Source: Apostichopus japonicus
Lineage: Eukaryota; Echinodermata; Holothuroidea; Aspidochirotida; Stichopodidae
DNA: 64,000 nt
Assembly (NCBI RefSeq): GCF_037975245.1
Contig: NC_092573.1
Coordinates: 25,821,265-25,885,264, forward strand
Reading direction: 5' to 3'
In this document: one piece after another, positions 14,213 to 26,012 of the stretch
How positions within the stretch are numbered: position 1 is the first letter of the stretch
Layout: the number at the start of each line of letters is the position of its first letter
Notes under the pieces: model-generated
Told to the model about the DNA's origin: nothing
Seen by the model: only the letters and a program-made list of their open reading frames with translations
Databases searched by the model: none
Program-made: the position numbers and the translations under genes

Positions 14213-15192
14213 TCAGATGTGTATCACGATTTCCCTAGAAGGAGACTAGATGCCTCAAATGATCTTAGCCGAAAGGCCAAGAAGCGATTAGTACTGAGTA
14301 CTTCTGGTTTAACTAACTGTGTTGTGAAAGTTACTTTAACATGTGAGCTAGACTTGAGACAAATCATTGTTGCATACTGGCGGTACTGCGCAGGTAATGC
14401 AAGGCTATAGGAATCCTACTGCATACAAAGTGGTGTAATATCTATGAACGGGAATACACACAATACCGACTCTCTTCATATAATTCTCTCTCACTCTGAT
14501 TATTGAAATAATTCGAGAAGCATGAATAAAGCGAGCATGACCTTTGTATTATAGTTAACTAAGTTGGATGCTGTTGAATACTCACTAATTACCATTCATC
14601 AATTAAGAGCATGGGTTGAAACGTCCATTGACGTACAGTAGCTAGGGTCCCCAGCTGGGCCCAGGTTCAAGAGAGAGAAAGAGAGATGTTGCCTTTCACG
14701 GCCACTTGACACAAACCATTTATGTAATCAACTACAAAGTTATGCTCGACTGTCCTACTCTGAATGGCAGTTGGCTAATCAACTCTTGGGCCCGCTGCAG
14801 GACCATTGGGACCCCCCCCCCCACCGGTTCAATGAAACCCAGATTTCTGATTACTACGCCTCTGGAAACGACTGTTGATTAAATAGCCATTGGATTGTGA
14901 CAGCACTGGTAATTGATTTGGTGCTGTAAAGATTTGCCCGCAAAAATGCCAACCAATATGGATGGGCGTACTGGTGAGATCCCATTCAACTTTGAGAATT
15001 TTCACCAAATTAAGGGCACTGTACTTAAATGCATAATGCTGCTACCATTGGAAGTTAATTTATATCCAAGGATCATCACATTTTAGGTTAGTCTACCAAA
15101 ATATTTCTGTATAATATTGCTAATATCAATGTCAGATAAGTCGGGCAAGCTTAGAACGTTAGTCTAATTACCTGAGTTTTGGTGCGGAACTA
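14213..15192. other. no gene recognised
   Basis: Unique-looking AT-rich sequence between two hAT-type elements. No splice-bounded coding block or RNA gene was seen. Confidence 0.5.
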
Positions 15193-15200
15193 CTCATCAA

Positions 15201-16414
15201 CATGGGCGGCGATCCGTACTTCCGAGTGGGGGGGATATGACCTTGTTGACTATCTAAGCGTAGCGCCACCATGGCGCGAAGTGTACAAGAAAATTTTGGG
15301 ATTTACAAACCCTCTAGATGGCCGGAAACGGCACTTGCCGAGGTTTCCAAGCGGCATATACCCAACTTTAAAATAGGGATTTCATGTCCGAAATATCTCA
15401 TAATCAGGATCCAAAATACTTTTTTTTTAATTTCGGGTGTTATTTTGGGAAAATTGCCCCTGTCAATCTTGTTTCAGGCGCTACGTTAGAATGTTCGAGA
15501 GCTCTTTATATTATTCGATGAAGAAAATGGCCTCATGCAGGCTATTATAGGCCTATACACATGCAATACACAATTACACATAGTTACATTCCTAGGTACC
15601 GATTGCTAGGGCATCCAGGTGAAACGTACGTGTATTAACAGGGGCGTCGGAAGCTATTTGGGATTGGTATGGAAGATCAGAGTGTGGCCATCTACCATAA
15701 TTATCGGGGGGTGGGGGGACGTTTGGAAGGTCAAACTACGCTACGCGCCACCATTGGTTGGCGCGTAGCGTAATGGAGAAAATTTTGAAAAAATGCCTCC
15801 CAGATTGCAGGAAATGGCACTTCCCGAGCTTTTCTTCTGTGCATTCTCCCTTGTCTGTTTTTGTACCCGATTAATCTTCTGAAACACATTTTGAAGTATG
15901 TTTTCATTTTGGTTCTTTATTTTTTGCCTTTTTTTTCTTCTTAGTGCTACTTTTTTCTCCTTTTTTTTGCGCCGTGAATATTGGTCCGGCGAACCGCTCC
16001 GACGCCCCTAATTAAGCATTACCCTGGTAACATGAGATTCTCAGCTGTTCGAGGGAACATGTACGTGTGTAGGCCTACTATAGGGCCTATATGAATACTA
16101 TGAGGGTGCATATATGTACTATATCAATACCGTGGGCGCAATAATACATTTTGTTGTTATAGGGCCAATGAAGCCTACAGTCAACTATTCTTGCTTTATA
16201 AAGACGGTTTATTTGAAAAGATCGCACTGCGTTTATGGTATAGGCGAGAAATGAAGCTAAAAAGAGCCGTACATTCACGATGATGCATAAATGAAGGCAT
16301 GAAAATATTCTTATTCCTGGCATTTGGTGGGGGGGATATGGTGTATTACATCCCCTCCACCCATTTTCATGGGGGGATATATCCCCCCATCCCCCCCCAG
16401 GATCGCCGCCCATG
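15201..16414 (+). mobile_element. hAT-type non-autonomous element (family B), interrupted by another
   Basis: Ends CATGGGCGGCGATCC and its exact inverse at the right. A perfect 8-bp duplication CTCATCAA is at 15193-15200 and 16415-16422. The left part contains a short hairpin GCGCCA..TGGCGC (15263-15277) followed by GTACAAGAAAATTTTGGG and AGATGGCCGGAAACG, a block shared with 27734-28808 and, inverted, with the right part of 19951-21466. No transposase frame. The element at 15639-16010 is inserted in it. Confidence 0.9.
15639..16010 (+). mobile_element. hAT-type MITE nested in the 15201-16414 element
   Basis: Ends CAGGGGCGTCGGAAGC and, inverted, TTAGGGGCGTCGGAGC. Contains a perfect 12-bp stem CGCTACGCGCCA / TGGCGCGTAGCG with an 8-nt loop at 15739-15770, then GAAAATTTTGAAAAA and a CAGATTGCAGGAAATG block shared with the nested element at 28044-28437. 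No clean target duplication is left, so the exact ends are approximate. Confidence 0.75.
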
Positions 16415-16422
16415 CTCATCAA

Positions 16423-18160
16423 ACAAGATCATTGCTGCTTAGTTTTTTTTTTTTGCAGTGCCCGAAACAATATCAGCATATCGCCTGAATTTTCACGGAT
16501 ATATCTTGTTGTCAGGGGCTGCAACCACCACCACCCCACCGCTTTCGCCTCATACGCCTATGATCCCCGTATTTAACCGGTCGAACTAGACGCTGGACTA
16601 GATGTTTGGTTGACTGAAATTGACTGGCACATTCCAACAACCGCTTGCATATGTCGGTCTTTGTTCGATCGAGGGTCTGGTCACAATAGAACATCAATGA
16701 TTGCCTCGCCTTCGATATCACAAGCCATTGGACCACGAACGCCAACTACAACCATCACGTGATAGCCAAACACATTGTAACCCGACGTATTGTTTATAAA
16801 ATTTTACATATTTAGCTAACATATCCAAAGTTTAGATGAGTTTTATTTATGTTATTTATTTTGAGTATCAGGGAAGAGCGAAAGGAATGCATTGATATTT
16901 TACATTGATTATTAAGAAGCTATATAGTAAAGCCACCCTCTTTATTGATCGCGTAGAGTACCAGATTTGCCTATAACGGGACCTCTCCAGATCTTTCAAT
17001 GCATTTATTGATTGCAATAAATCGACCAGCATTTGGAACAAAAGTTCTGGGAAGTATTGTCTAAAATAATGGGCTGAATTAATGATAAAGGTGTAGGGTT
17101 ATAGGACATCCACCTTCAACAGGTACAATAGTTCGTGTTGTGGTTGCCAGGGGTATACATTGTGTGCGTGTATTGTGAGCAAGTATCTTGGACTATGTAG
17201 GTTAAATACCGGTACCGTATGTCACAAAAAATAATGTTTGACATGAGACGTTTCCACTATAAGGTAAGTTTTAGTTAACATAATTTTATAAATTATTTGA
17301 TTGTTTGGTACCAAAGAATTGAAAACTAGTGACACACTGACAACTTATTTAGCGGGGAGTTGCTTAGAAGAATTCATTCCAGGGAATCAGCAGCTGCCGC
17401 AGAATTTGTATAGTAGGCATATATATAATTCAGGTTTAAAAAATTAAAACTACTGGACAATACTAATATATGAATTTTGATATGCAGATTAAGTGAACAT
17501 AATTCGATCTGTGTGTGTTTTATTTGGTGGTCAGTCTTACTACTATGCAGTGAAATAATATAAATGTATAAACCCACGCAAACCATATACTCCCTCTCCC
17601 GTCTGTCCATCTTCAGATGAACAGTGAAGCTAGCAAGTAACATAGGCTATATGTTACATTATAAGTTATCGTATTTCTGATTACATTATTGGTAATCGCA
17701 CTCATTATTATATTACCCTGTTAATAGAAATCTCAGTAATGATTATTATTGGCAATCGCACTCATGATAGAAATCGCAGTAATAATTACATTATTAGTAA
17801 TCACAGTACAAGGATTACGTTATTGGTAATTGCACGTTGTTAATGGTTACATAGGCCTATACTAACAGTACACCTTCATCAATACATTTGGCGCAGTTCA
17901 AGTTTTGATTGATTTGTTGTTGAGAAGACGATAGCTATACTTGAATCATTCAAGCTCAATTTCAGAACGAATATCAAACCTATTATTAGCAAATAATAAA
18001 CAGCGTTTTTCTTGGGTCAGGGTGAAATGTAACCTTGGGTGAGATTTACCGTTAAAGTATGAAGGTGGATTGTCATTAGTTGATTAGATACTGTATAGGC
18101 CTCCAAAGTTTTCTGCTTAAATAGAATACATTCTATCTCCTTGTTTCTCTCTCTTTGCAG
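16423..18160. other. upstream region of the 18222 gene, possible 5' UTR exon
   Basis: No coding block is recognised. A good donor (aag|gtaagt) follows 17263 and a strong pyrimidine-rich acceptor (tttctctctctttgcag) ends at 18160, directly before the leader of the 18222 gene. A non-coding first exon ending at 17263 is therefore plausible. 17690-17840 holds degenerate GTAATCGCA-type short repeats. Confidence 0.35.
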
Positions 18161-18221
18161 TATCTGAACATGAAACCAATCTGACTCTTTGGAGATTATT
18201 GTATTTATAAGTGATAGTAAA

Positions 18222-19661
18222 ATGGCACTAAGAGGCCAAATCAAGCCCAAGCATAACGCTGACCAGTTTCTGAATGAGCGAAATGTCCAGCAAAAATCCC
18301 TAGAGCGTGCAATGCGAGGACTGACGGTGGAACGCAACTACATTATGAAACATATGGATATGGATAAAAAGTTCTTTAAAACCCGTTGCGATAAATTCCA
18401 AGCTGACGTTGCTAAGATCAAAAGTAATTTAACCCCTAAACAAATCGATGAGATCGAAAGATCTTCACTACGAATAAAAGGACAATTTTTAGAAGAAAAT
18501 GATAACATATTCATGACTGAGGAAGATATGGTAATATTGGACATTGTTGAGGAGGCTAACGAAGGCGCAGAGGAGCAAGAGGAGGCGAAAAATGAAAAGA
18601 AAGACCAAAATGAAAACACTTCTAAAAACACGTCACAGAAAACTGGAGGAATTTTACCGGATAACATTAAAAAATCAAGTGACGTCACTGATACAGAAAG
18701 GCGACCAGCGACCCAACGGTCACCAAAGCATAGTGCCAGTCAGGAACCGGAAACAAACATCCGAGAGGTCAAAGTTAAAATCATTGAACCGACGGAGGAG
18801 AACCAACAACTGCAAAGTTCTGTGCCTAAGTTACCGTCTGCTAGTAAACCAAAGGAACTCAAACCGGCCATCAAGTTATCTCGGAGTCAAAGTGTAGCAG
18901 ATTTGGACGGGCTTAGCAGCACTTTACCAGCCATACGAGGCAAAAGCCAACCGGCCGTTACGGCGCTTGGTGCGCGAAGAAACACGATAGCGGTTCGAAG
19001 TACGACTGCAGATCCTCTTAACTGGTCCTACTCTAGCGGTATGTTCTCTTGTCATAATTTACGGACGAGTAGAATCGATTTCGGTTTTTTGGACAAGGCT
19101 GCTTCCGTAGCGGCAAAGAAAGAGAAAACACGTGACTATGAAAGAGAGGAGCTTCAGAGGATGCTTAAAGATGAGACAGAACTAAATAAAGTCATGATCA
19201 AAAGAAGAAAACAATCGTTGTTTCAAAAAGTAGACGAAACAATCGCTCTGACAAAACCGACACCGGCAAGATTGACACCGTGTAAATCGCCGGTTGGCAG
19301 CGAAGGTGACAATGAGGAGTTTCTTACCGTCCAACAATCGGAGCGTCCAGAATCAACCGCCGATTCATTCTCAGAGGATTTAGAACAACTAAGAGACACA
19401 ATAAGGTTCCAGAAGATGCAGCGATGGAAAAACAGAGATAGGAGGCGCTCTTCAGTGGTGACGAATTTAGGAAAGAAAGACGATGAAACTGATGAACAAT
19501 ATGAGGACAGATTATCAAACTTGAAAAAAGAAATGAAAAACTGTCGATACTTGAGGAGGCGAGATAGCCAAAACGTAGGTTTAGGAACAGAAACACTCGT
19601 AGCCAATCAGAGGAAAGCTGAACAAATTTGGCGCCAAAGCCTGGCTCATAACTTATTTTAG
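18222..19661 (+). CDS. uncharacterised charged 479-aa protein, single coding exon
   Basis: One open frame starts at an ATG in good context (A at -3, G at +4) and stops with TAG at 19659-19661. An acceptor ending at 18160 suggests a spliced leader exon and an uninterrupted coding exon. The protein is rich in Lys, Glu, Arg and Ser. Residues about 15-80 form a probable helical segment (NADQFLNERNVQQKSLERAM region). Residues about 100-250 are acidic then Ser/Pro-rich and probably disordered. A charged helical stretch (KEKTRDYEREELQRML) lies about 300-350, and the C-terminus is basic, with two RRR clusters, ending AHNLF. No signal peptide, membrane segment or catalytic motif was seen. I do not recognise the family. 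Length, lack of stops and protein-like composition argue that it is real. Confidence 0.8.
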   Translation: MALRGQIKPKHNADQFLNERNVQQKSLERAMRGLTVERNYIMKHMDMDKKFFKTRCDKFQADVAKIKSNLTPKQIDEIERSSLRIKGQFLEENDNIFMTEEDMVILDIVEEANEGAEEQEEAKNEKKDQNENTSKNTSQKTGGILPDNIKKSSDVTDTERRPATQRSPKHSASQEPETNIREVKVKIIEPTEENQQLQSSVPKLPSASKPKELKPAIKLSRSQSVADLDGLSSTLPAIRGKSQPAVTALGARRNTIAVRSTTADPLNWSYSSGMFSCHNLRTSRIDFGFLDKAASVAAKKEKTRDYEREELQRMLKDETELNKVMIKRRKQSLFQKVDETIALTKPTPARLTPCKSPVGSEGDNEEFLTVQQSERPESTADSFSEDLEQLRDTIRFQKMQRWKNRDRRRSSVVTNLGKKDDETDEQYEDRLSNLKKEMKNCRYLRRRDSQNVGLGTETLVANQRKAEQIWRQSLAHNLF

Positions 19662-19950
19662 GTGCCGTGGCATTGACACTATATATACAGTCGTTAACAG
19701 TTTGGTATTTATTTTATACCACTGCAGGTTTTAGCAGCGAGTCAATTTTTATCAGACAACAGGTCAATTGAGTATGTGTGTGAGTGTGGGGGGGGGGGTG
19801 GGCGCAGTCAATGATTGGTTAACTGGAGAAAGCAATAACCAGAATAGTGATATATTGAGCTACATTCTCACGTGATGTAACGATTCCACACATTATCCTA
19901 GAATTGCAGGCTCTGTTACCATTTTAGTTATTTCAAATCCTACCGTGCAG

Positions 19951-21466
19951 CAGGGACGTAGCCAGGGGGGGAGCAGGGGAGCGACCGCTCCCCCCTTTCA
20001 GTTTCGAAAAAAATGTTTAAAAACTGTCGTTTTTTAGCATGGTATTTTGTCAGTGCTCTTTTGATCTTGAATACTCGTCAGCTCCGTTAACTCGATTGTA
20101 ATCGTAGTAACATTCACGCCTACTGATTCAACTACTTACTTTGTTTGGCAGATGCAATTAGCTAAATTTAGCCTATAGCCTATTACAAGCCTACAGTTGG
20201 CCACAGCGTAATAACATACATATTGCCTTATGTCACGAACCGTATGCACAACAACGTCGACAACGTTCGTTCTCATCCTTTCTTTGATTCGTCCTAAGTT
20301 GTTGCACGAACAGCATGTTATGAAGCTAAGCTAGCAATTGTGATACGCACTTCCTATAAATAATTATTACACTGCTAATACACTGCGATAATAATATTTT
20401 TTTAGACCACTGCATATCTGGCTATATTTCAAAATATGAAAGTTTATATTGTCCATCAGTTAAGTTCGTCAAATGTATTAAAGTCCAGACATTGGACAAT
20501 AAACAAGAATCATCCTACTTGAAAAATTGTAAAAGGTGTTTGTCTTTCTGATATATTACTGACGTATAAGAACATGTAAAAGAATTCAAACAGGAAACAA
20601 AATCTGTTGATAATAAGATATCATATGATTAGGGGCGTAGCCAGTATGTAGCACTGCAGGCCCGGGCCTACAAATTTTTGGACAAGTTACCTTTTTTTTA
20701 ATATACACCCATAATTCAAATCCATAAGCTTGCTGGACGAGTTTAAGATTCTAGACAGGAAAAACTATTGAAATGAACGTAGCAAGAATATGGCCAAATT
20801 ATTGGTGACCTATTCTTCTGTCATCTAGGCTGTCATTTCTATCGCGTGTCGTTTCAATCAACACTCTACCCGCCGAAAAAGACTAGATTCCGATCTTGTC
20901 AGTAGTAACATCTAGATAAGAACCCGTTTACGCAAATAATATTTCAGTTGAGAAAACAGTTGAGAAATTTGCATCAGATGGCAATCGTCGGATAGCTCTC
21001 GCCTTCTCTTATTAGGCTAACTTAAACATTTACTAGCTACAGTTGTATCAAAGACAAGTACTGGCTGTAGTTGTATCAAAGACATTTCTGGCCTATCTTT
21101 GTATATACAATTATCAGAAGTTGGAAAGTAAGACTACTCTGTACATGTACCTTGCTAATTTTAAATATATACATTATGTAGTATTGAATTACGTACTATT
21201 TTAACTCGTTTGTTTTGTTGGGTTTAAAAGTGATATTGAATGAGGTGTCTCAAGTTAGCAAGAGGCCATGGAACCAGAATGAACACTCGGGAAGGGCCGT
21301 TTCCGGCCATCTGGGGGGGGGGGGGTTGTAAAACCAAAAATTTTCTTGTACGCTCCGCGCCAACCGATGGTGGCGCTCCGCTCAGATAGTCGTGCCTACA
21401 ACTTTGAAAATCCATATCAATCGCAAAAAGTGCTCCCCCCCTTTCAAATTCCTGGCTACGTCGCTG
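19951..21466 (+). mobile_element. 1.5-kb hAT-type non-autonomous element (family B relative)
   Basis: Ends CAGGGACGTAGCCAGG and, inverted, CAGCGACGTAGCCAGG. A perfect 8-bp duplication CCGTGCAG is at 19943-19950 and 21467-21474. The right part carries the family B block in reverse, including a GCGCCA..TGGCGC hairpin at 21357-21376 and GGCCGTTTCCGGCCATC. An internal fragment AGGGGCGTAGCCAG near 20631 looks like the end of another decayed hAT copy. No transposase frame seen. Confidence 0.88.
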
Positions 21467-21474
21467 CCGTGCAG

Positions 21475-22460
21475 TAGCACATGAACTCAAATCATACCAA
21501 TATGAAATCAAATTCGAAAGTGAGATAGGCAAGAGAGACATAGGAAAAAAGGAAATATTGAGCATAATTAACTTTAATGAATGCGGTACTATCTTCAGAC
21601 TAACATTGTCATCAGAAGTAAATATATGACAGTTGAGAACCTTAACATATGCAGGTGACGGTTTTACTGTATTTTACGATCAACTCTGTAACCAGTGGAA
21701 ATTTCTGACATGTTTCATGTTGGCCGAAGAGCTATTAAGATGTAACTATCGAGTACTGATTGATGGAGAAGGTGTTTTACATCGTATCCTGACGTAACGT
21801 ATGGAAGAACGTAGAGCATGAGTATACACACCATGCCTGACAATTATTATAATTATATAACGTGCACCCCTCATTACATAAGATCGTAACATTAATATAG
21901 ATCCGGCTTGCACCCCCCCCCCCTTCCCCACTTACACACGCACATAACATACACATCTCCTTGAATCGCTAGGTTTTGTCCGTAATATGACTATATAATG
22001 GAGTTACACGATATAACTATATGTTTTACACGCATAGCTTGAATTGGACTAATTCAAAACTAGAAAGCACTCATCACTCGTCGATGAGAACATACCCGCC
22101 CACGCCCCTACCCCCAACCCCCACCTCCAGAGCTCGCCCTGCACAATTCTTCTGTTCCAAAGTTAAATAACCTTTCATTCACTCAAAAAGCGCGATGAAT
22201 TAAAGAATCATTAATTTGCTCCTCTTTTCTTTTCTTTTTTGCGTGGCTCCATAAATGCAGCCCATGAAGTCTAAGGACTTGCGCCTGGTGTTGTTTATCA
22301 TGGAACGCCATTCATGTCACATGATGACCAACGATAAAACTGTTTCGAACCTTGATGTAAAATACAACCTTGTAGCTGCTAAATGGGTAAACACTTAGTG
22401 TTGGTACAAACAAAATACCAGTGAGGAAATAAATACATGGCACAGATGAAATTAATTTGA
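21475..22460. other. no gene recognised
   Basis: AT-rich sequence between the hAT-type element and the 3' end of the minus-strand dehydrogenase gene. Nothing codes convincingly. Confidence 0.45.
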
Positions 22461-22466
22461 TTTATT
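22461..22466 (-). terminator. poly(A) signal of the downstream SDR16C gene
   Basis: AATAAA on the minus strand, 18 nt past the stop codon at 22485-22487. It implies a very short 3' UTR unless a further signal is used. Confidence 0.5.
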
Positions 22467-22484
22467 TCCTTTCTTTGGATGAAA

Positions 22485-25400
22485 TTATTTCGTTTTCTCT
22501 CTTCCTTTGTACCCCGCCATATACCCTTCGATCCGGAAGAAGGATGTCATTGCCCTTATAGATGGCTCCGGTAGAAACCTGGTGAATCAAACAAACGATG
22601 GTGATTTTAGTCAAAATCAGGAATTTATTTTGCAACTAAGAACATTCATGACGACCAGCATCATTTCGATTCGTTGCAATGTTCGTCGTTAGTAAAGTCA
22701 ATACATTAATATGTGAATACATATAATATATAGTGATGTGAATACATTAATATGTGAATACATATAATATATAGTGATGTGAATACACTAATATATACAT
22801 GAATACATCGTTAATGAAGTGAATACATTAATATGTGAATACATATAATATATAGTGATGTGAATACATTAATATATACATGAATACATCGTTAATGAAG
22901 TCAATACATTAATATGTGAATACATATAATATATAGTGATGTGAATACATTAATATATATACATGAATACATCGTTAGTGAAGTGAATACATTAATATGT
23001 GAATACATATAATATATAGTGATGTGAATACATTAATATGTGAATACATATAATATATAGTGATGTGAATACACTAATATATACATGAATACATCGTTAA
23101 TGAAGTGAATACATTAATATGTGAATACATATAATATATAGTGATGTGAATACATTAATATATACATGAATACATCGTTAATGAAGTCAATACATTAATA
23201 TGTGAATACATATAATATATAGTGATGTGAATACATTAATATATACATGAATACATCGTTAGTGAAGTCAATACATTAATATGTGAATACATATAATATA
23301 TAGTGATGTGAATACATTAATATATACATGAATACATCGTTAATGAAGTGAATACATTAAGCACATATTGTGACGGTTTAAGTTTTCTTACAAAACGTGG
23401 AAACAAAATTGTTTTCGTTCTGAGAATAGCTAAGATATTCCTATTCATGTCCTTACTTTATAGATTTGTTCTTCTTAGTGAGGTCCCGGGGGTGTTGGGG
23501 AGGGGGTTGGCATTAGAGACTTTCAAACAGGTTCTGGATTCTCTGTTACGAACTCATGTATAGTCTAAAAGGGCGACTTATGTGGAGGGAAAGTATATAT
23601 GATCCCAGCTTGGATTACAGGCCACTGGGGATATGTCCCGACAACATAAACTAGAAATGGAGAAGTACTCTGAGACGGGAAAAGTTTCATGTGGTAACTT
23701 ATACTTTCTACTATACCTTATACTACTGTATTAAATAAATATGTCATGTCCTGTATGTGTGTGTATAAGTTTATACTTACGACCGGAGGAAAAGGTAAAG
23801 TTTCGTCAATGGCGGTAGAAACACATAGCGGGTATTGGTAAGAATTGCATTCATACTGACATGCATGACGTAGTCTGGGGTCAAGATCGGTAGAAGCCCA
23901 GCACTGTAAGACAAGGACATTGAAGGGAACGTTAGTGTGACAATAATGATATTTGGTATAACATTATTTATTTTGTTTATTTATTTATTGATTTTATTTC
24001 AACTTTCAAGGGTAAAAACTCATTTAGCGATACAAAACCCTAATCCTACATGAGGCCCTGAAATATAATTTACAATTAAAGAAATCAGAAATTAAAACAT
24101 ATAAACATTTATAAACATTAAGTGTTATTGCTCGAAGTCTCTGCTAGCTTCAACTCGAATCGGAGCAATGTATTATTTCAAGAATATTCCTTTAAAATTC
24201 ACGGTTGTACTGTGACAAATCAAAAGGTAATATCATACGCTTATTCAGTAGAACAACAACCATATTAAAATATATTCAGAAATAGTTTGTGTGTGTGTAT
24301 ACGTGTGTATGATGCTTGTTAGAAAATCAACATGCATTTGGGGTTCCATGATATATACGCCTATACGGAGTGTAAAAATGGCCGTCTTCTGGTCAACACA
24401 ATTGGTCATGATTTTCTATTATAACAATCAGTATTGATGCTTGTAATTGTTGATTCATACTTACGTCTTTTCTATACCATCAAACATCCCGGTACTAGTA
24501 TAAAATGGGCTGATGATGGTTGAAAAAACGCCACTTCTTTTGTAAAGCTCGAATTCACAAAACATGGAATCTTCGAATCCTACCACGGCATGTTTGCTGG
24601 CGCTATACTCTGTTATTTGTGTGCCTCCATAGTGACCTGCCATACTAGCAATAGTCACAAAATGGCCGTGGTTATTGTCCAAGATACTTCGAGCAAAGGC
24701 CTTGACAGTCTGTGGATATATGTACAAAATAAATGTAATTACTCTAAAAGCATATAAACCATATAGCTTATACAATTTAGATTACTTCAGTGATGTACAG
24801 ATAATGTAATGTAAACTGAAGTCTCGTGGAAAAAGCCGTCGGATCACTTGATCACAGTTTACTCGTCTGCGTTGCTGGAGAAAGCCTCGCAATTAGTGTT
24901 TCAAATTCAATTTTTGTATTTTTCGAAACGTAGTATTAAACATTTTTGACAAGTTCTTACTGATTATTTTGCACTTTTATCGGAATAATTGCTGCTGCTT
25001 CTTTATTTAGTCATTTTCGTCTCTTTGTTGGCTGGTTTCAAAAAAAAGGAGATGCTATGATAGGCCTATAAGACTGGATAATTTATTAATTATTTAACAC
25101 TTTGGATCTGACAGCACCAAATGTATTGCAAAAGAAAGATCGCGGTCTTTGTCAAGTTTGTATTATGGCGACCATAGCAACGGCGCTCACGTGACGTCCA
25201 TAGTATCGAAGTACAAAGACTTCAGATTTTAACCTGTTACCTTGAAGGCCCGCGTCCCATACACTAGAATATCTTCTGTAGTACATATGTAAAATGTACT
25301 GCTGGGATAGTTAGCATTAACATTGGCATGCTCAAAGTATACTTCGGGTTTATCTATAACATACATGAATACATATTGGCAGTCATTCTGGAATTAGACT

Positions 25401-26012
25401 ACGATATTAGCAAAATTTGTAATTCAGCGACCGCAACATTTTTCAAAATCAAATAAATACCGAAATGTTAGAACATCTTAGAATAAGGAATTGTGTTGCA
25501 AACCTTCATACGCCTCCGAAAGCTGGAAATGTCCCTAACAAACACTTACCCAGAAATGCGATTTTATGTTGATATCAAGTGTTTTGTGAATCAGGTGATC
25601 AGGAGCATCCAAAAGATATCTACCAGCAACTACTCCCGCATTGTTGATGAGTATTGTGACGTCACCGACGTCCTTTCTCACGTCATCTGCTGTTTTGTAA
25701 ACATTTTCGCTATTTGAGACATCTACTTTGTATGCAAATGCTTTCCCGCCAAGTTCCTTACATTCCTTGACTACGTTTTCAGCTCCTGTAAGGTTGATGT
25801 CCCATATGACAACAGTGGAACCAAGTTTAGTGAACTCGAGGGCGAACAGACGACCGAAGCCACTGCCGCCACCTGTAACTAGCACTATGTCATTACTAAC
25901 GTCTTTCTTGGGCAGAAGAGCATATGGAATGAATGCAAATATCAATCCTATGAGCGCGTGCCATAGAATCAGAAACAAGTACCAAAGGAAACTAAAAGGA
26001 ATAAAAACATAT
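22485..26012 (-). CDS. SDR16C-type short-chain dehydrogenase (retinol/steroid dehydrogenase-like), downstream copy
   Basis: Four exons in transcript order: 26012-25550, 24709-24465, 23903-23781 and 22578-22485 (stop TAA), with phases 0, 2 and 2. Exon 1 has a hydrophobic N-terminal segment, then the Rossmann motif TGGGSGFG, VVIWDIN (Asp after beta-2, usual for NAD preference) and INNAG. Exon 2 has ASMAG and the catalytic YSASK. Exon 3 has LLPILTPDYV, exon 4 ends YMAGYKGREKTK. Known for the SDR16C group (RDH10, SDR16C5, HSD17B11/13): membrane-anchored oxidation of retinol or steroids at the ER or lipid droplets; the substrate here is not knowable. The start is unresolved: an acceptor-like site precedes 26012 and no in-frame ATG lies in the exon, so the initiator is probably in an upstream exon. 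It is a paralogue of the gene at 32110-35846. A satellite fills the last intron. Confidence 0.88.
22696..23360. repeat. AT-rich satellite in the last intron of the downstream SDR gene
   Basis: An ~81-bp unit made of four related 16-25-bp segments, each beginning GAATACAT. Segment endings include TAATATGT, ATAATATATAGTGATGT, TAATATATACAT and CGTTAATGAAGT. About eight units are present. In two places the first two segments (41 bp) are duplicated again. Copies are almost identical, so expansion looks recent. Confidence 0.9.

Noticed and set aside
13807-14410. Frames of 115-120 residues over the MITE at 13853
   Set aside because: They read through a non-coding hAT MITE; the same frames recur in the copy at 33476.
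17230-18200. Short ATG frame MFDMRRFHYK joined across 17263/18161
   Set aside because: It stops soon after the junction and is not in frame with the 18222 protein; at most an upstream frame in the leader.
22240-22330. Alternative last exon for the downstream SDR gene reading SLDFMGCIYGA
   Set aside because: The exon at 22485-22578 matches the sister gene in length, phase and sequence, so this one is not needed.
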